A DNA stretch of 64,000 bases, taken from contig NC_090441.1 of the NCBI RefSeq assembly GCF_031143425.1, positions 222,080,928 through 222,144,927 of the forward strand, given 5' to 3'. The translations under genes and the position numbers were made by a program. Source of the DNA: Pleurodeles waltl (Eukaryota > Chordata > Amphibia > Caudata > Salamandridae). The notes under the pieces were generated by a model. That model did not search any database and was not told the origin of the DNA. It saw only the letters and a program-made list of their open reading frames with translations. Of the stretch, positions 9,760 through 21,735 are shown in pieces (position 1 is the first letter of the stretch; each line of letters opens with the position of its first letter).

Positions 9760-10511
9760 CTGCAGTGTGTTGTGGTCTTTGCAGAATCCTCTATCATGAG
9801 TGTAGTGTGTTTCTGGGGAAGTAGTAGCAATTTACTTCTACTTTTCAGGGTCTTGGGGTGGGGTATCTTGGGCACCCTTAGGCCCATATTTATACTTTTT
9901 TTGCCCCGCATTTGCATCACTTTTTGACGCAAAAGCGGTGCAAACTTACAAAATACAATTGTATTTTGCAAGTTTGCGCCGCTTTTGCATCACAAAATGA
10001 TGCAAATGTGGCTCTAAAAAGTATAATTATGGGCCTTAGTGTTTTCTTACACTCCCAGCGACCTCTACACACTACACTAGCCTAGGACTCTATTTGTGGT
10101 TTGCATTCCACTTTCTTAGTATATGGTTTGTGTTCCTCCTAGGCCTTTTGCATCCTATTGTATTCTACAGTGTTTGCACTACTTTCTGACTATTTTACTT
10201 ACCTGATTTTGGTGTGTTGTGTATATTTTGTGTATTTTACCTACCTCCTAAGTGAGTATATCCTCTGAGATACTTTTGGCACATTGTCACTAAAATAAAG
10301 TACCTTTATTTTTAGTAACTCTGTGTATTGTGTTTCTTATGATATAGTACCTATATGATATAAGTGGTATAGTAGGAGATGTGCATGTCTCCTAGTTCAG
10401 ATTTGGCTGCTATGCTATAACTACTACACTCTACTAATAAGGGATAACTGGCCCTGGCACAAGGTGTAAGTACCATTGGTACCCACTGTAAGCCAGGCCA
10501 GCCTCCTACAC
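9760..10511 (+). mobile_element. LTR fragment H1, right part
   Basis: Continuation of the LTR begun at 1-502. It includes an AATAAA (about 10293) and the true LTR terminus gccagcctcctaca at 10511. It is interrupted by a MITE at 9881-10035. Immediately after its end the sequence is the inner part of a minus-strand LTR, so H1 had inserted into copy 2's 3' LTR. Whether H1 is a solo LTR cannot be told, because its left end is outside the window. Confidence 0.85.
9881..10035. mobile_element. 155-bp Harbinger-type MITE (TSD tta)
   Basis: Terminal inverted repeats begin GGCCCATATTTATACTTTTT and GGCCCATAATTATACTTTTT. They are flanked by tta at 9878-9880 and 10036-10038, matching the TWA target of PIF/Harbinger elements. 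The interior is one long imperfect hairpin (tgcatcactttttgacgc pairing with a downstream copy). The uninterrupted relative at about 16330 confirms the insertion. It is non-coding. Confidence 0.85.
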
Positions 10512-11480
10512 TCCTCCCGAAGAAAATGCTTTGTTCTGCCTTCCTGGAACTGAGCTGCTCAGACCCCAGGAGGGCAGAACTCTGTCTGTGAGGTGGCAGC
10601 AGCTGTAGCAGTACAAGCCTCAGAGAACTGGTTGGGCAGTACTGGAGGTCCATGGTGCAGTGCCCAGGATGCATGGAATTGGCTCCCCAATACCACAATG
10701 GGAATGGCCGGACAATTCCATGATATTAGACTTGTTACATGGCCATATTCGGGGTTACCATTGTGGAGCTACTGACATATATGTAGTGCACACGTGTAAT
10801 GGCGTCCCCGCACTCACAAAGTCCTGGGAATTGGCCCTGAACTATATGATGGAACCTTTGCTAGTGCAAGGGTGCCCTCACACATAGTAACTTTGCACCT
10901 AACCTTCAATAAATGAAGGTTAGACATATAGGTGACTTATAAGTTACTTAAGTGCAGTGAATATTTCTGTGAAATGACATGTTTGTTATTTCATGCAGGC
11001 TGCAATGGCAGGCCTGTGAAAGGGTTTGTCTGAGCTCCATATGTGTGGCAAGAAATGCTGCAGCCCATAAGGATCTCCTGGAACCCCAATACCCTGGGTA
11101 CCTAGGTACCATATACTAGGGACTTATGAGGGGGGTTCCAGTGTGCCAATTGAAATTTGTAAATGAAGTCACTAGCCCATAGTGACAAATTTAATGCATA
11201 GAGAGCAGAAGCACTGAGGTTCTGGTTAACAGAGCCTCAGTGACACAGTTAAGCACTACTGACAACACATACATTAGGCCACAAACTAGGAGCACTGGGG
11301 TCCTGACTAGCAGGATCCCTGTGAGACAGACAAAACACACTGACATATAGGGTTTTCACTATGAGCACTGGGGTCCAGGCTAGTGGTATCCCAGTGACAC
11401 AGTAAAAACACACTGACACACACTCAGAAACAGGCCAAAAGTGGGGGTAACCATGCAAGAAAGAGGCTACTTTTTCACGT
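10512..11480 (-). repeat. 3' LTR of copy 2, partial
   Basis: Matches the U3 part of the family in reverse orientation: palindromes near 10735-10800 and 10895-10925, and three stem-loop units at 11207-11396. The LTR start has decayed to CGTGAAAAAGTAGCC (complement of 11465-11479). The rest is displaced beyond the left edge of the window by the H1 insertion. Confidence 0.8.
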
Positions 11481-11499
11481 AACCCTCCAACCCCCCAAA

Positions 11500-12055
11500 C
11501 AAAGGACAATAAGGATAACCTTGGCCAGTTGAGACTTTATCATCTAAATGGTGATAAGTGGAGAGTAGATCTGCAATAGAGCGGTTACTCCCTTTATCAT
11601 CCACTGTATGGTTACTTCCCTGTGGGGATGTACACCACCCTCTTTGGAGATTTTTACACAACCAACAGTGTGAGTCCAAATTCTGAGAGTTACTATTAAT
11701 ATGTTTTAAAGTTGGGCAGTGGGAGTGGTCCACTGGGCCTATGTCATATGAAGAGAATGCTAGACAGGGATGCTGTCTAAATAAAGCCATAAGTTGGCAA
11801 AAACTTTGTCCATATGGCTGTAAGAGAGTACAGGGTTGCTGTTTCACTTGAGCTGGAGCAGGGCTGCTGTCCTATAAGCTCCACACTAGGACAGGGCTGC
11901 TGTCCTAAGTGTTTAGAAGCAGTGCCGGGCTGCTGCACTAACGTTTCTCTGAGAGGGTTGGAGGGATGCTCCATATTGACTCAAATGGTGCAATTTTGCA
12001 CATCCTGATTAGTAGTTCCATAGAGAGGTACTTTTACCTCTTGGACTCCAGCTCC
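11500..12055 (-). pseudogene. Cysteine-repeat tail and RNase H-end remnant of copy 2
   Basis: Homologous to residues ~700-885 of the copy 1 protein: GQQPCP/QHPC-type repeats, then the SNHTVDDKGS..STYHHLDDK tail. It is split over two frames (11974-11777 and 11847-11467), with a frameshift near 11815-11845 inside the repeats. It joins directly to integrase sequence at about 12055, which in copy 1 is not present. It shows that this tail is a mobile module shared by two differently deleted elements. Confidence 0.7.
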
Positions 12056-12660
12056 AGGCAAGGTAACAGGACATCCCATCTCCTTCTGAGTTTTTCAGGG
12101 AGTCACATTATCATACCTTTGAGAGTTTTATTAAACCTCTCAACCAGACCATTTGTTTGTGGATGATAAGGAGTAGTGAACTTGTATGTTACACCACACT
12201 CCTTCCACATTGCTTTGAGGTATGCAGACATGAAGTTATTACCTCTGTCTGACACCACTTCCTTAGGGAAGACCACTCCAGAAAAGATTCCCAGGAGGGC
12301 CTTTGCCACTGCAGGAGCTGTAGTGGTCCTTAAGGGGGATGGTTTCAGGGTACCTGGTGGCATAGTCCACTACCACCAGGATGGACCTATTGCCTGAAGC
12401 TGTTGGAGGGTCAAGGGGGCCAACTATGTCAACCCCTACCCTTTCAAAGGGCACCCCAACTACTGGAAATGGAATTAAGGGGGCCTTTGGAGTGCCACCA
12501 GTCTTGCCACTGGATTGGCAGGTCACACAAGAGCGACAAAACTCTTTGGTGTCCTTTGACATATGTGGCCAGTGAAACAGGGGAACAAGTCTGTCCTAAG
12601 TCTTACTTTGGCCCAAATGCCCAGCCAAGGGAATGTCATGTGCCAAGGTAAGAAGAAACT
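12056..12660 (-). pseudogene. Integrase fragment of copy 2
   Basis: Contains the second half of the H2C2 zinc-binding domain (CRSCVTCQ) and the complete DDE core: D in VGVDIVGPLD, D in SDRGNNF, E in TNGLVERFNK. A frameshift near 12310 splits it, and the C-terminal domain is deleted after the LKGMIM region. The product could not integrate DNA. Confidence 0.85.
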
Positions 12661-14981
12661 CCCTGTATTACAGAGGGATGATCAATCTCCTGGCAGCTCC
12701 AGGTTTAGGGTCCCTTGATTCAGAATATAGGAGGTTGTCTTCCCAATACACCTTATGGATATCACTAACATCCCCATTCTTCTGTTTGACAGCTTGCTGT
12801 CTTAAACCCTCTAGTGTGGGACAGGTCTGCTGTGCCACACTCAGCTCTTCCCTGGCAGGCCCCCCGGCACTCAAAAGCTCAGCAGTGTCTGCTGCTAGCT
12901 CATCTGGTGTAGGTTCTGCACAGGGAGACAATTCCTCTTCTTCAAAAGGGGAATCTTCTGGAAAGGGAGGGATAGTGGGCAAGGATTCACCCTTCCTACC
13001 CCTAGCTGTTGGGAGCACTTGGTCCATTGTTCCAGGATTCAAGTTTCCCTGTCCTTTTTGCTTTTTGGCCTGAGCCCTTGTCAAAGCAAAAATATGCCCA
13101 GGAATGTCCAGCATTGCTGCATGAGCATCCAACACCACTTCAGCCCAAGCTGATGTCTCCAAATCATTCCCTAGTAGACAGTCTACAGGTAATTCAGTGG
13201 CTACCACAACTTTCTTTGGACCAGTAACCCCCCCACCACAGTTGAGATTCACAACAGCCATGGGGTGGCTAAGTATGTTATTGTGAGCATCAGTTATTTG
13301 GTACTGCTGACCAAGTAGGTGTTGATCAGGGTGAACCAGTTTCTCTATAACCATAGCTACACTGGCTCCTGTGTCCCTGTAGGCCTCAACCTCAACACCA
13401 TTAGTTAGGGGTAGTTGCGTGTACTTACCCATATTAAGGGGACAAGCAACTAAGGTGGCAAAGTCAATGCCACCATCAGAGACTAAAACAGCCTTTGTGG
13501 TCTCCCTAACAAGACCAACCCCAACTACACTGCCAATAGTGAGCCCAGCTACACCCTTGGATTTGTTATTTGTAGTAGACTTTCCACCACCAGTGCTACT
13601 ACTTGGAGCACTAGAATATGCAGTAGGGGTTGTGGTGGTGGGAGGTTTGGTGTTTTTCTTTGGACAAGTGGCATCACTTGCCCAATGGCCTTTTACTTTA
13701 CATAAATAACACCAAGGCCTTTTCTGATTGTTAGAAGAGGATTTGGACCCACCACCCCCAGAGGATTTTTGTGGGCCTGATGAAGACTCAGAATGTTTTT
13801 TATCTTTGTCCCCACCCTTGTCAGAAGACTTACAATCCTTCTTCTTGCCATCCTTGTCACCCCCTGTATGAAACTTTCTGTTCACTCTTGTTCTGACCCA
13901 TTTGTCTGCCTTCTTTCCCAATTCTTGGGGAGAGGTCAGATCTGAGTCTACCAAGTACTGGTGCAATAAATAAGACATACAATTGTTCAAAATATGCTCT
14001 CTCAGGATTAGAATATACAGGCTTTCATAGTCAGTCACCTTACTGCCATGCAACCAACCATCCAAGGCCTTCACTGAACAGTCTACAAAGTCTGTCCAGT
14101 CTTGAGAGGACTCTTTTCTGGTGTCTCTGAACTTAATCCTGTATTGTTCAGTGGTTAAACCAAATCCATCCAAGAGTGCATTCTTCAAAACTTTGTAGTT
14201 ATTAGCACCACTTTCTCTGACAGTAAGGAGCCTATCCCTACCCTTACCAGTGAAAGATAGCCACAGGATAGCAGCCTACTGCCTTTGAGGGACCAACTGT
14301 ACCATACAGGCCCTCTCAAGTGCAGCAAACCACTTGTTAATGTCATCCCCTTCCTTGTAAGGGGGGACTATCTTATGCAGGTTTCTGGAATCTTGCTCTC
14401 TAACAGGATTGCTACTGCCACCATGGGGAACTAACCCCAACGTCTGCCTTTCCCTTTCCACATCCAGAGATTCCCTGTCTAAGGCCAGCTGCTGCTGTTT
14501 AAGCTTCAGCCTGGCCTCTTCCAACCTCAGCGTTCTGATTTCCCTTTCCATTAAGTTATCCTCAGGGTGGGAGGCTTGGAAATTGTGAGACACAATGTTA
14601 TGTGGGAATTGGCAGAGCTGGACCTGTCCCTAACTGACTGGACTCTAGTTACCTGGCCTTTAGGAGTGAAAGGTGCCTACTAATGTGTGACCCCCTCTCA
14701 CTACCAGTGTCACTAGATGGCCTGTTAGCTGAAGAATCCTCCCTAGCAACCTCAGGTGACTCCTCTGAGTCTGACTGGGTACCCCCCTCCTCTTCCTCCT
14801 GATCCTGGGATGGGCCAGACTGGTTTTGGTAATTTTCTAGGAGAAGGCTAAAGAGAAAGTCTTTGGGAGGATTCTTGCCAATGCTTAAACCTCTTTCTAT
14901 GCAGAGACCCCTCAAACGTTTAAAGTTTAAACTCTCATATGTTGCCTGAACAACTGTGGGAGTAAGCTCTACTGCAGACAT
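12661..14981 (-). pseudogene. Gag-protease of copy 2, decayed
   Basis: Starts with the SAP-like module (LCIERGLSIGKNP) at 14981 and has a coiled coil, a capsid domain, a knuckle (C-x2-C-x4-H-x6-C in WCYLCKVKGHW..) and protease DTGASVAM and LLGND. Lesions seen: an in-frame stop at about 14646, a frameshift between 14648 and 14594, Trp-to-TAG near 14275 and Gln-to-stop near 12665. The N-terminal 110 codons are unlike copies 1 and 3 after the SAP-like part, being rich in Glu/Ser. The reading frame otherwise stays open for 506 codons, so decay is moderate. Confidence 0.85.
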
Positions 14982-15207
14982 GATAGGTTTAGGACAGGGA
15001 AAGAAAAAGTATTAAGAATCTTTAAAAGAACAGAGAAAACCTTTTTTAAACTTTTGAAAACTTTTTAAAGTTTTCAGAAACTTTGTAGAAAGTTTTAGAG
15101 AAGAAAAGTTAAACTGTTTAGGTCAATGTGTATATTCAGAAGTATTTGGTATATGTTTTCCTTATGAAAAGCACCAATGACAAAGTGGTAAAGCAGTTAC
15201 AAGTACT

Positions 15208-15229
15208 TATCCCACCGCTGCACCACCAA
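15208..15229 (-). other. Primer-binding site of copy 2
   Basis: Read on the minus strand it is TGGTGGTGCAGCGGTGGGAT. Removing the TG gives an exact complement to a CCACCA-ended tRNA-Leu as I recall it. This is the clearest version of the family's primer site. Confidence 0.6.
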
Positions 15230-18191
15230 TGTAGGAGGCTGGCCTGGCTTATAGTGGGCACCTTGTGGTACTTACACCTTGTGTCAGGTCCAGTTATCCC
15301 TTATTAGTATATTAGAAGTGTTCTAGCAGCTTAGGCTGATAGAGGTAGCTATTGCAGAGCAGCTTAGGCTGAACTAGGAGACATGCAAAGGTCCTACTAT
15401 ACCACTTATATCATATAGCACTATATCATAAGAAACACAATACTCAGAGCTACTAAAAATAAAGGTACTTTATTTTAGTGACTATGGGGGTCATTCTGAC
15501 TTTGGCGGAAAGTTCCCCCGTCGAAAGACCGCGGGGGTCATTTCGACTTTCCCGCTGGCCCGGCGGGAGACCGCCAAAGATCGCCCGCCGGCCCAGCGGG
15601 AAAGGCCCTGCAACAATGAAGCCGGCTCCGAATGGAGCCGGCGGAGTTGCAGGGGTGCGATGGGTGCAGTTGCACCCGTCGCGATTTTCACTGTCTGCAA
15701 TGCAGACAGTGAAAATCCTTGTGGGGCCCTGTTAGGGGGCCCCTGCACTGCCCATGCCAGTGGCATGGACAGCGCAGGGGCCCCCAGGGGCCCCACGACA
15801 CCCGTTCCCGCCATCCTGTTCCTGGCGGTAAAAACCGCCAGAAACAGGATGGCGGGAAGGGGGTCGGAATCTCCATGGCGGCGCTGCAAGCAGCGCCGCC
15901 ATGGGGATTCAACCCAAGCAGGGGTATTCCGGCGGGAAACCGCCGGATCCCCTTTTCTGACCGCGGCTTTACCGCCACGGTCAGAATGGGCTTGGAAGCA
16001 CCGTCAGCCTGTTGGCGGTGCTTCCGTGGTCGTCGACCCTGGCGGTCGATGACCGCCAAGGTCAGAATGACCCCCTATATGCCAAAAGTATCTCAGAGGA
16101 TATACTCCCTTAGGAGGTAAGTAATATACACAAAATATACACACACAAACCAAAATCAGGTAAGTAAACAGTTAGAAAAGTAGTGCAAACACTGTAGAAC
16201 ACAAAAGAATGCAATAGGGAAAAATAGGCCTAGGGGCAACACAAACCATATACTCCAAAAGGGGAATGCGAACCACGAATGGACCCCAGGCCTAGGGTAG
16301 TGTGTAGAGGGTCACTGGGAGTGTAAGAAAACACTAAGGGTGTCCAAGATACCCCACCCCAAGACCCTGAAAAGTAGGAGTAAAGCTACCCTACTACCCC
16401 AAAAAGACAGTAAAGTCGAGATAGGGGATTCTGCAAGGACAACAACTGACTGCAAAGCACTGAAGACGGATTCCTGGACCTGAGGAGCTGTAAAGAAAGG
16501 GAACCAAGTCCAAGAGTCACAAAAGTGTCCAGGAGGGGCAGGAGCCCACTAAACCCCGGATGAAGGTGCAAAAGGAGTGCCTCTGGGTGGAAGAAGCCAA
16601 AGATTCTGCAACACTGGAAGGTGCCAGGAGCTTCTCCTTTGGTCAGAAGATGTCCCACGGCGTGATGGAGGATGCAGAGTTGTTTCCACGCAGAAAGACC
16701 ACAAACAAGCCTTGCTAGCTGCAAGAGTCGCTTTAGAGGATTTTGGGTGCTGCCAGGGCCCAGGAAGGACCAGAAGGTCGCCCCTTGGAGGAGGAGACAG
16801 AGGGGGCACTCAGCAACACAGAGATCCCACACAAAAGCAGGCAGCACCCACAAAAGCACCTGAACAGGCATTCAGATGATCTGAGCATTACAGTCAACTC
16901 AGCACAACAAAAGAGGGTTCCATGAAGTCGGAGTCCAACTCAGCAAGTTGGGCACTGCAGGACAGAGTGCTGGGGATCTGGGCTAGGCTGTGCATGAAGG
17001 AAGTCTTGCAAAAGTGCACAAAAGCCCGAGCAGCTGCAGTTAATGCAGTACACAGGATTACTGTGTTCGTGGGGAAGCAAGGACTTACCTCCACCAAATT
17101 TGGACAGAAGGGCCATTGGACTTTTGAAGACACTTGGACCCAGCTCCTGTGTTCCAGGGACCACACTCGTCAGGATGAGAGGGCACCCAGAGAACCAGTG
17201 ATGCAGAAGTTCGGTGCCTGCGTTGGCAGGGGGAAGATTCCATCGACCCACGGGTGATTTCTTCTTGGATTCCAGTGCAGGGTGAAGGCAGACAGCCATC
17301 AGAGCATGCACCACCAGGAAACAGTCAAGAAAGCAGGCAGGATGAGGCGCTACAATGTTGCTGGTAGTCTTCCTGCTACTTTGTTGCGGTTTTGCAGGTG
17401 TCCTGGAGCAGTCAGCAGTCGATCCTTGGCAGGAGTCGAAGAGAGAAGTGCAGAGGAACTCTGGTGAGCTCTTGCCTTCGTTATCTGGTGAGATACCCAG
17501 AGGTCAGACCCTAAATAGCCCTCAGAGGAGAATTGGCTACAGAGAAAGGTGAGCACCTTTCAGGAGGGGTCTCTGACGTCACGTGCTGGCACTGACCACT
17601 CAGAGCTGTCCATTGTGCCCTCACACCTCTGCATCCAAGATGGGAGAGGTCTGGGACACACTGGAGGAGCTCTGGGCACCTCCCCTGGGAGGTGCTGGTC
17701 AGAGGAGTGGTCACTCCCCTTTCCTTTGTCCAGTTTGACGCCAGAGCAGGGTTGGGGGGATCCCTGAACCGGTGTAGACTGGTTAATGCAATGAGGGCAC
17801 CATCTGTGCCCTTCAAAGCATTTCCAGAGGCTGGGGGAGGCTACTCTTCTCAGGCCCTTCACTCCTATTTCCAAAGGGAGAGGGTGTAACACCCTCTCTC
17901 TGAGGAAATCCTTTGTTCTGCCTTCCTGGGACTGGGCTGCCCAGGCCCCAGGGGGGAAGAAACCTGTCTGAGGGTTGGCAGCAGCGGTAGCTGCAGAGAA
18001 AACCCCAGAGAGCTAGTTTGGCAGTACCCAGGCTCTATGCTGGAGCCCCGGGGAAGCATGGAATTGTCCCCCAATACCAGAATGGTATTGGGGTGACAAT
18101 TCCATGATCCTAGACATGTTACATGGCCATGTTCAGAGTTACCATTGTGAAGCTACATATAGGTACTGACCTATATGTAGTGCATGTGTGA
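15230..18191 (-). repeat. 5' LTR of copy 2, truncated at its outer end
   Basis: Reverse-complement LTR starting (as read on +) tgtaggaggctgg. It is split by a MITE at 15486-16075 and ends near 18191, inside the ctacatatagg/cctatatgtag palindrome region where Penelope-like DNA begins. It keeps AATAAA, the TATA-like box near 17508 and the donor-like site near 17085. A covarying inverted repeat lies at 18063-18101. No gene. Confidence 0.85.
15486..16075. mobile_element. 590-bp MITE with GGCGG-rich interior (TSD tat)
   Basis: Ends are GGGGGTCATTCTGAC(T/C)TTGGCGG in inverted orientation, flanked by tat at 15483-15485 and 16076-16078. The LTR text reads through cleanly without it (compare 38850). 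The interior is GC-rich with many ggcggt/accgcc words and several self-complementary stretches. It has no coding capacity that I can support. Its terminal layout matches the 8.9-kb Harbinger at 41948 (GGCCCTGATTACAAC..TGGCGG). Confidence 0.85.
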
Positions 18192-18769
18192 TCAGTTTAG
18201 AAAAAGCGTCCTTCTTAAATGCACTGCAAATGAGGCTACAAGAAGAACTAAACATAGAAAAAGGACTTTTCCTCGCGGGAGGTTCATACAACTCTAAACC
18301 ATGACTGCCATCTTAGCAAATGTAAACGAATAAAGAAAAAAGAAAAAACTAAATGATATAAACTAACCAGTGATCCTGCAATAAAAGCAAAAAACTAAAA
18401 TTATAAAACACCCAACAAAACCCAAACAAATACACCAAAAACACCTAAATCTAAAAAACTTTATCTATATAGCAAAATAATAAAATTTAAAAATAATAAT
18501 AAAATTTAAAAAAAATGTGCTACATCTCCTGACTCTAGAAATGTTAGTCAAAATTACTCCTATCACGAAGTTACATCATAAGGTCCTACTCAAAATATCT
18601 AAATAGTAAGGTATATATAGAAGAACCAAAAGGGTAAAAGGCTATATCCCCTAGCTCTAGATATAGAGATACATGGAACTCATAAGGTGTTTTGCTATGG
18701 AATTTCTTCATTAAGTCCTTTACAAAATGTGTCCAGATAAATGATCCAAAAGACCTCTCGTTTCTTCCT

Positions 18770-19096
18770 TTACTTGTCTGCATCGCAGCCACTTTTGGGG
18801 ACAATCTTCTCCAAGATTGCACATCTCATAACCTCTTCCTTATGCTTATGTTCAGACCAATGGGTCACTAGTGCGGCATTTTGTTTCTGGGTCTTCAAGG
18901 ACGACCTATGCTCGTAATACCTCATCCTAAACTCTCTAGCTGTTTCACCAAAGTACCCAAAATTGTATGGGCAAAAAATCGGATAAATGACATTTTTTGA
19001 TCTGCAATTTGACATAGTTTTCAAGTCAATACTCTTGTTGTTACATGTGATACTGTTGGAAACTATAGCACCACCATAAGTCGCACAGTTACACAC
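18770..19096 (-). pseudogene. GIY-YIG endonuclease of the Penelope-like element
   Basis: Shows the pattern NVIYPIFCPYN..GYFGETAREFRMRYYEHRSS, i.e. the IY..., G-Y-x-G-E-T and R..EHR signature of Penelope GIY-YIG domains. The region between it and the RT (19097-19268) is not open in a matching frame, so the single RT-endonuclease ORF is broken. In intact elements this domain nicks the target DNA. Confidence 0.8.
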
Positions 19097-19268
19097 AGCT
19101 ATATTTCCCGGTGATCGGATTCTAACCCTGAAATTGACATTTGCAGAGGTTTCTTGATATGACCAAAAGATTCCTCAAATTGCTGTTCTCTTTGAAGGCA
19201 AAAAGTGGTTTCTCCAATGGCTCAGTCTCTGATCTTACATTAAGGATGTGCCATTGTGAATTTATAAT

Positions 19269-20911
19269 TCATCTGATTTTATCGTTTATAATTGAATGAC
19301 GAATAATACATACCAACCTTTCGCTCGCTTTTCTAGCATTCTTTTGAAACATAGATTGACGGTCATAGTACTTTGCTCTTTTCAGAGAGTCCTTCACCAG
19401 TTTAGGGAGATAACCTCTTAAAAGGAATTTTTTGGACAGTACTTCAGAATGATTCAAGAATTCTTTCATGTCTGTACAATTTCTTCTGATACGCAAAAAC
19501 TGACTAAAAGGAATGCCTTGTCTCTGACATCTAGGATGGTAACTTTCACAATGTAAGAGAGTGTTCCTTGCTGTAGGTTTAACATACAATGATACAGCAA
19601 GTTTACTGTCCTTGTGTTTAATGCAGACATCTAAAAACTCCACCTTCTGGTGGCCACTTTTTATGGTAAATCTCAAATTCGTATCGCATAGATTCAGCCA
19701 CATGAAGAATTCTTCAAGCTGTTCTTTTTCTCCCCTCCAAACAAAGAAAAATGTGTCTATATATCTAGACCACCAAGAAATGTTTTCAGAAAAGTGGACA
19801 ATCTCGTCATAAATGAACTTTTGTTCAAAATGTCCAACGTAAAGATTAGCTACACTAGGAGCACAAGCTGCTCCCATGCTTACTCCTTTAATCTGTTGGA
19901 AAATGGTCGTATTAAATTCAAAATAGTCGTTGTAAAGAACTATCTCCAGACAGTCACATATAAACTGGTTCAGAGGGCTAAGTTCAGTATCTGTCAAAGT
20001 CTGTCTAACACATTCCAAAGCTTGTTGTTGTGGAATATTCATATCCAAAGCTTCCAAATCCATTGTAACTAAGATTTCATTTTCTGGGTCAAAGTGCACA
20101 CTTTCTATTTTAGAAATGAAATGCTCTGTATCCTTAACATACCAAGGGAGTTTAAAAACCAAGGATTTAAGAAAACTGTCAACATATTGTGACAGTGTTT
20201 CAATCACCGAGCCAATCGTATATACAATCGGTCTGAGAGGTAGATCAATCAGGTCTGTGTGGGTTTTAGGTAACCCGTAGATCACCGGCAATCGAGTATT
20301 ACTGGGAGTCAGGAACTCTAACTCCTTCTGAAAAATCAAGCTATTTTGGAATGCTTGAAAACTTCTTTCTTTGATCATGTTCTTAATCCGTTCTTCAGGA
20401 TTCAAGAGTACCTTCCTATAAAAATCTTTGCAAAGTAACATACTGTTAATTTTGTCTGTATATTGCACTGTGTCAAAAATCGTGATACCTCAACCTTTGT
20501 CACAAGGTTTGATGGTAATCTGTTTATTAACTTGTAGCTGTCACAAGGCCTGTTTTCATCTTTGTTTAAATTAAATTGAGGATTGGGAACATATTTCAAA
20601 ACCTTGGTCACTTTCTTAAGGACTTCTTTTTCAAAGATCATAACTTCCTGTCCCAAACATTCAATGGCTGGCATATACGAAGAGACCAGTCTTAAGCCAG
20701 ATCTATTTTCTTCAGTCTGTGACAAGGATGTATCAAAGTATTTCTTTAGACGAATCCTTCTAAAAAAAACATATGTGTCTCTAAAGAGCTCAAATTCATT
20801 AATATGAGTACTTGGAACAAACGACAATCCTTTAGACAATACACTTTTTGAATTAGTGTCCAAAGTTGTAGTACTCAGGTTAAATATCGGGATATTATCA
20901 AATCCCACCAA
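19269..20911 (-). pseudogene. Penelope-type reverse transcriptase
   Basis: Two overlapping frames (20911-20402 and 20468-19269) point to one frameshift near 20430. Motifs in order: LSKGLSFVPSTHIN near the start, VIYGLPKTH, VTMDLEALDMNIP (motif A), QQIKGVSMGAACAPSVANLY (motif B) and SRYIDTFFF (motif C), then VEFLDVCIKH. Motif C should read YIDD; here the second Asp is Thr, which would abolish catalysis. This is the element's polymerase, used in target-primed reverse transcription. Confidence 0.9.
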
Positions 20912-21009
20912 TATTGGTTGCGTCTGGTTTGTAGGAAATGTGAAGGCTGTTCTGAATTCACAAACCTGTTCCCTCGATTGTAGCGGGGTCTGGGTCTGTA
21001 ATTGTTTCT

Positions 21010-21735
21010 TCAGTTGCCTAATAAACGAATGTTTGAATAAGTTTGATCAGCCTGATTTTGTCTGTCCCCAAAAGAGGCAAAGTGATGGGAACTGCCCTCA
21101 CATTCTGAATCTGATGTATCAGAAAAAGTAACTATCTTTTTTGATGTCCACTCATGCTTATCATGGATCGTCTGGGGTGTCTGTTTATAATAGTTCTTAA
21201 ATAAGTATGGATATGTTTTCTCTAAAGTAAAGTAGTGGAGTTCCTTCCTCAATTTCTCTGTCTTTCTTTTTACCAACTATTGATTAAATGACTCAAATTC
21301 TTTAGTTGCCTCTTCTAACCTTCTTTTAGCTTCTTCTAAAGTGGCAGTCTGCATCAGTTTCTCTTCAACTTCCTCTATCTCCTTCACCAAAAGGGACACA
21401 ATTTCATGCGCAGTCTCAATAATTAATAGCATTCAGTCTCTGGAGCATCTATTAGAGGTACGTGACCATAGCTCTAAAAAGGTTTTAATTTCAACGGAAA
21501 GGCCTGGTATGTTCCTAACTTCTAAGCCATTTGGAATAACTCCTGCTTTCAAATACTCCAAAATAAACTCAGCATGAGCTTCTGTTCTACATGCCTTCTT
21601 CTTAAAGTTAAGTAACTTAATCCAATAGTCCTTCAAACTATTGGAAAAACCAGAAACTTGTTCTGAGTTGGAAGCAACTCCCACAATCCTAGAAAAATCT
21701 GCTTCAGAAAAATTAAAAGTTTTAATGCTCTCCAT
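21010..21735 (-). pseudogene. N-terminal ORF of the Penelope-like element
   Basis: Two open pieces (21735-21433, beginning MESIKTFNFSEADF, and 21276-21010) separated by frame breaks. They are lysine- and glutamate-rich and precede the RT in the same orientation. They may be the N-terminal extension of the same polyprotein. I do not recognise a catalytic domain. Confidence 0.5.

Larger units (their letters stand above)
10512..18191 (-). mobile_element. Copy 2: deleted, chimeric LTR retrotransposon
   Basis: Minus-strand element: 5' LTR 15230-18191 (its outer ~1 kb missing), primer site, gag-pro, N-terminal and catalytic integrase, then an abrupt change near 12055 into the cysteine-repeat tail known from copy 1, a G-rich tract near 11485-11500, and a partial 3' LTR to 10512. 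RT and most of RNase H are gone. The 3' LTR was cut by H1. It carries several stops and frameshifts. Confidence 0.85.

Noticed and set aside
15486..16075. GC-rich block as a host CpG island or gene
   Set aside because: It has inverted terminal repeats, a 3-bp TSD and an empty-site relative, so it is an inserted MITE.
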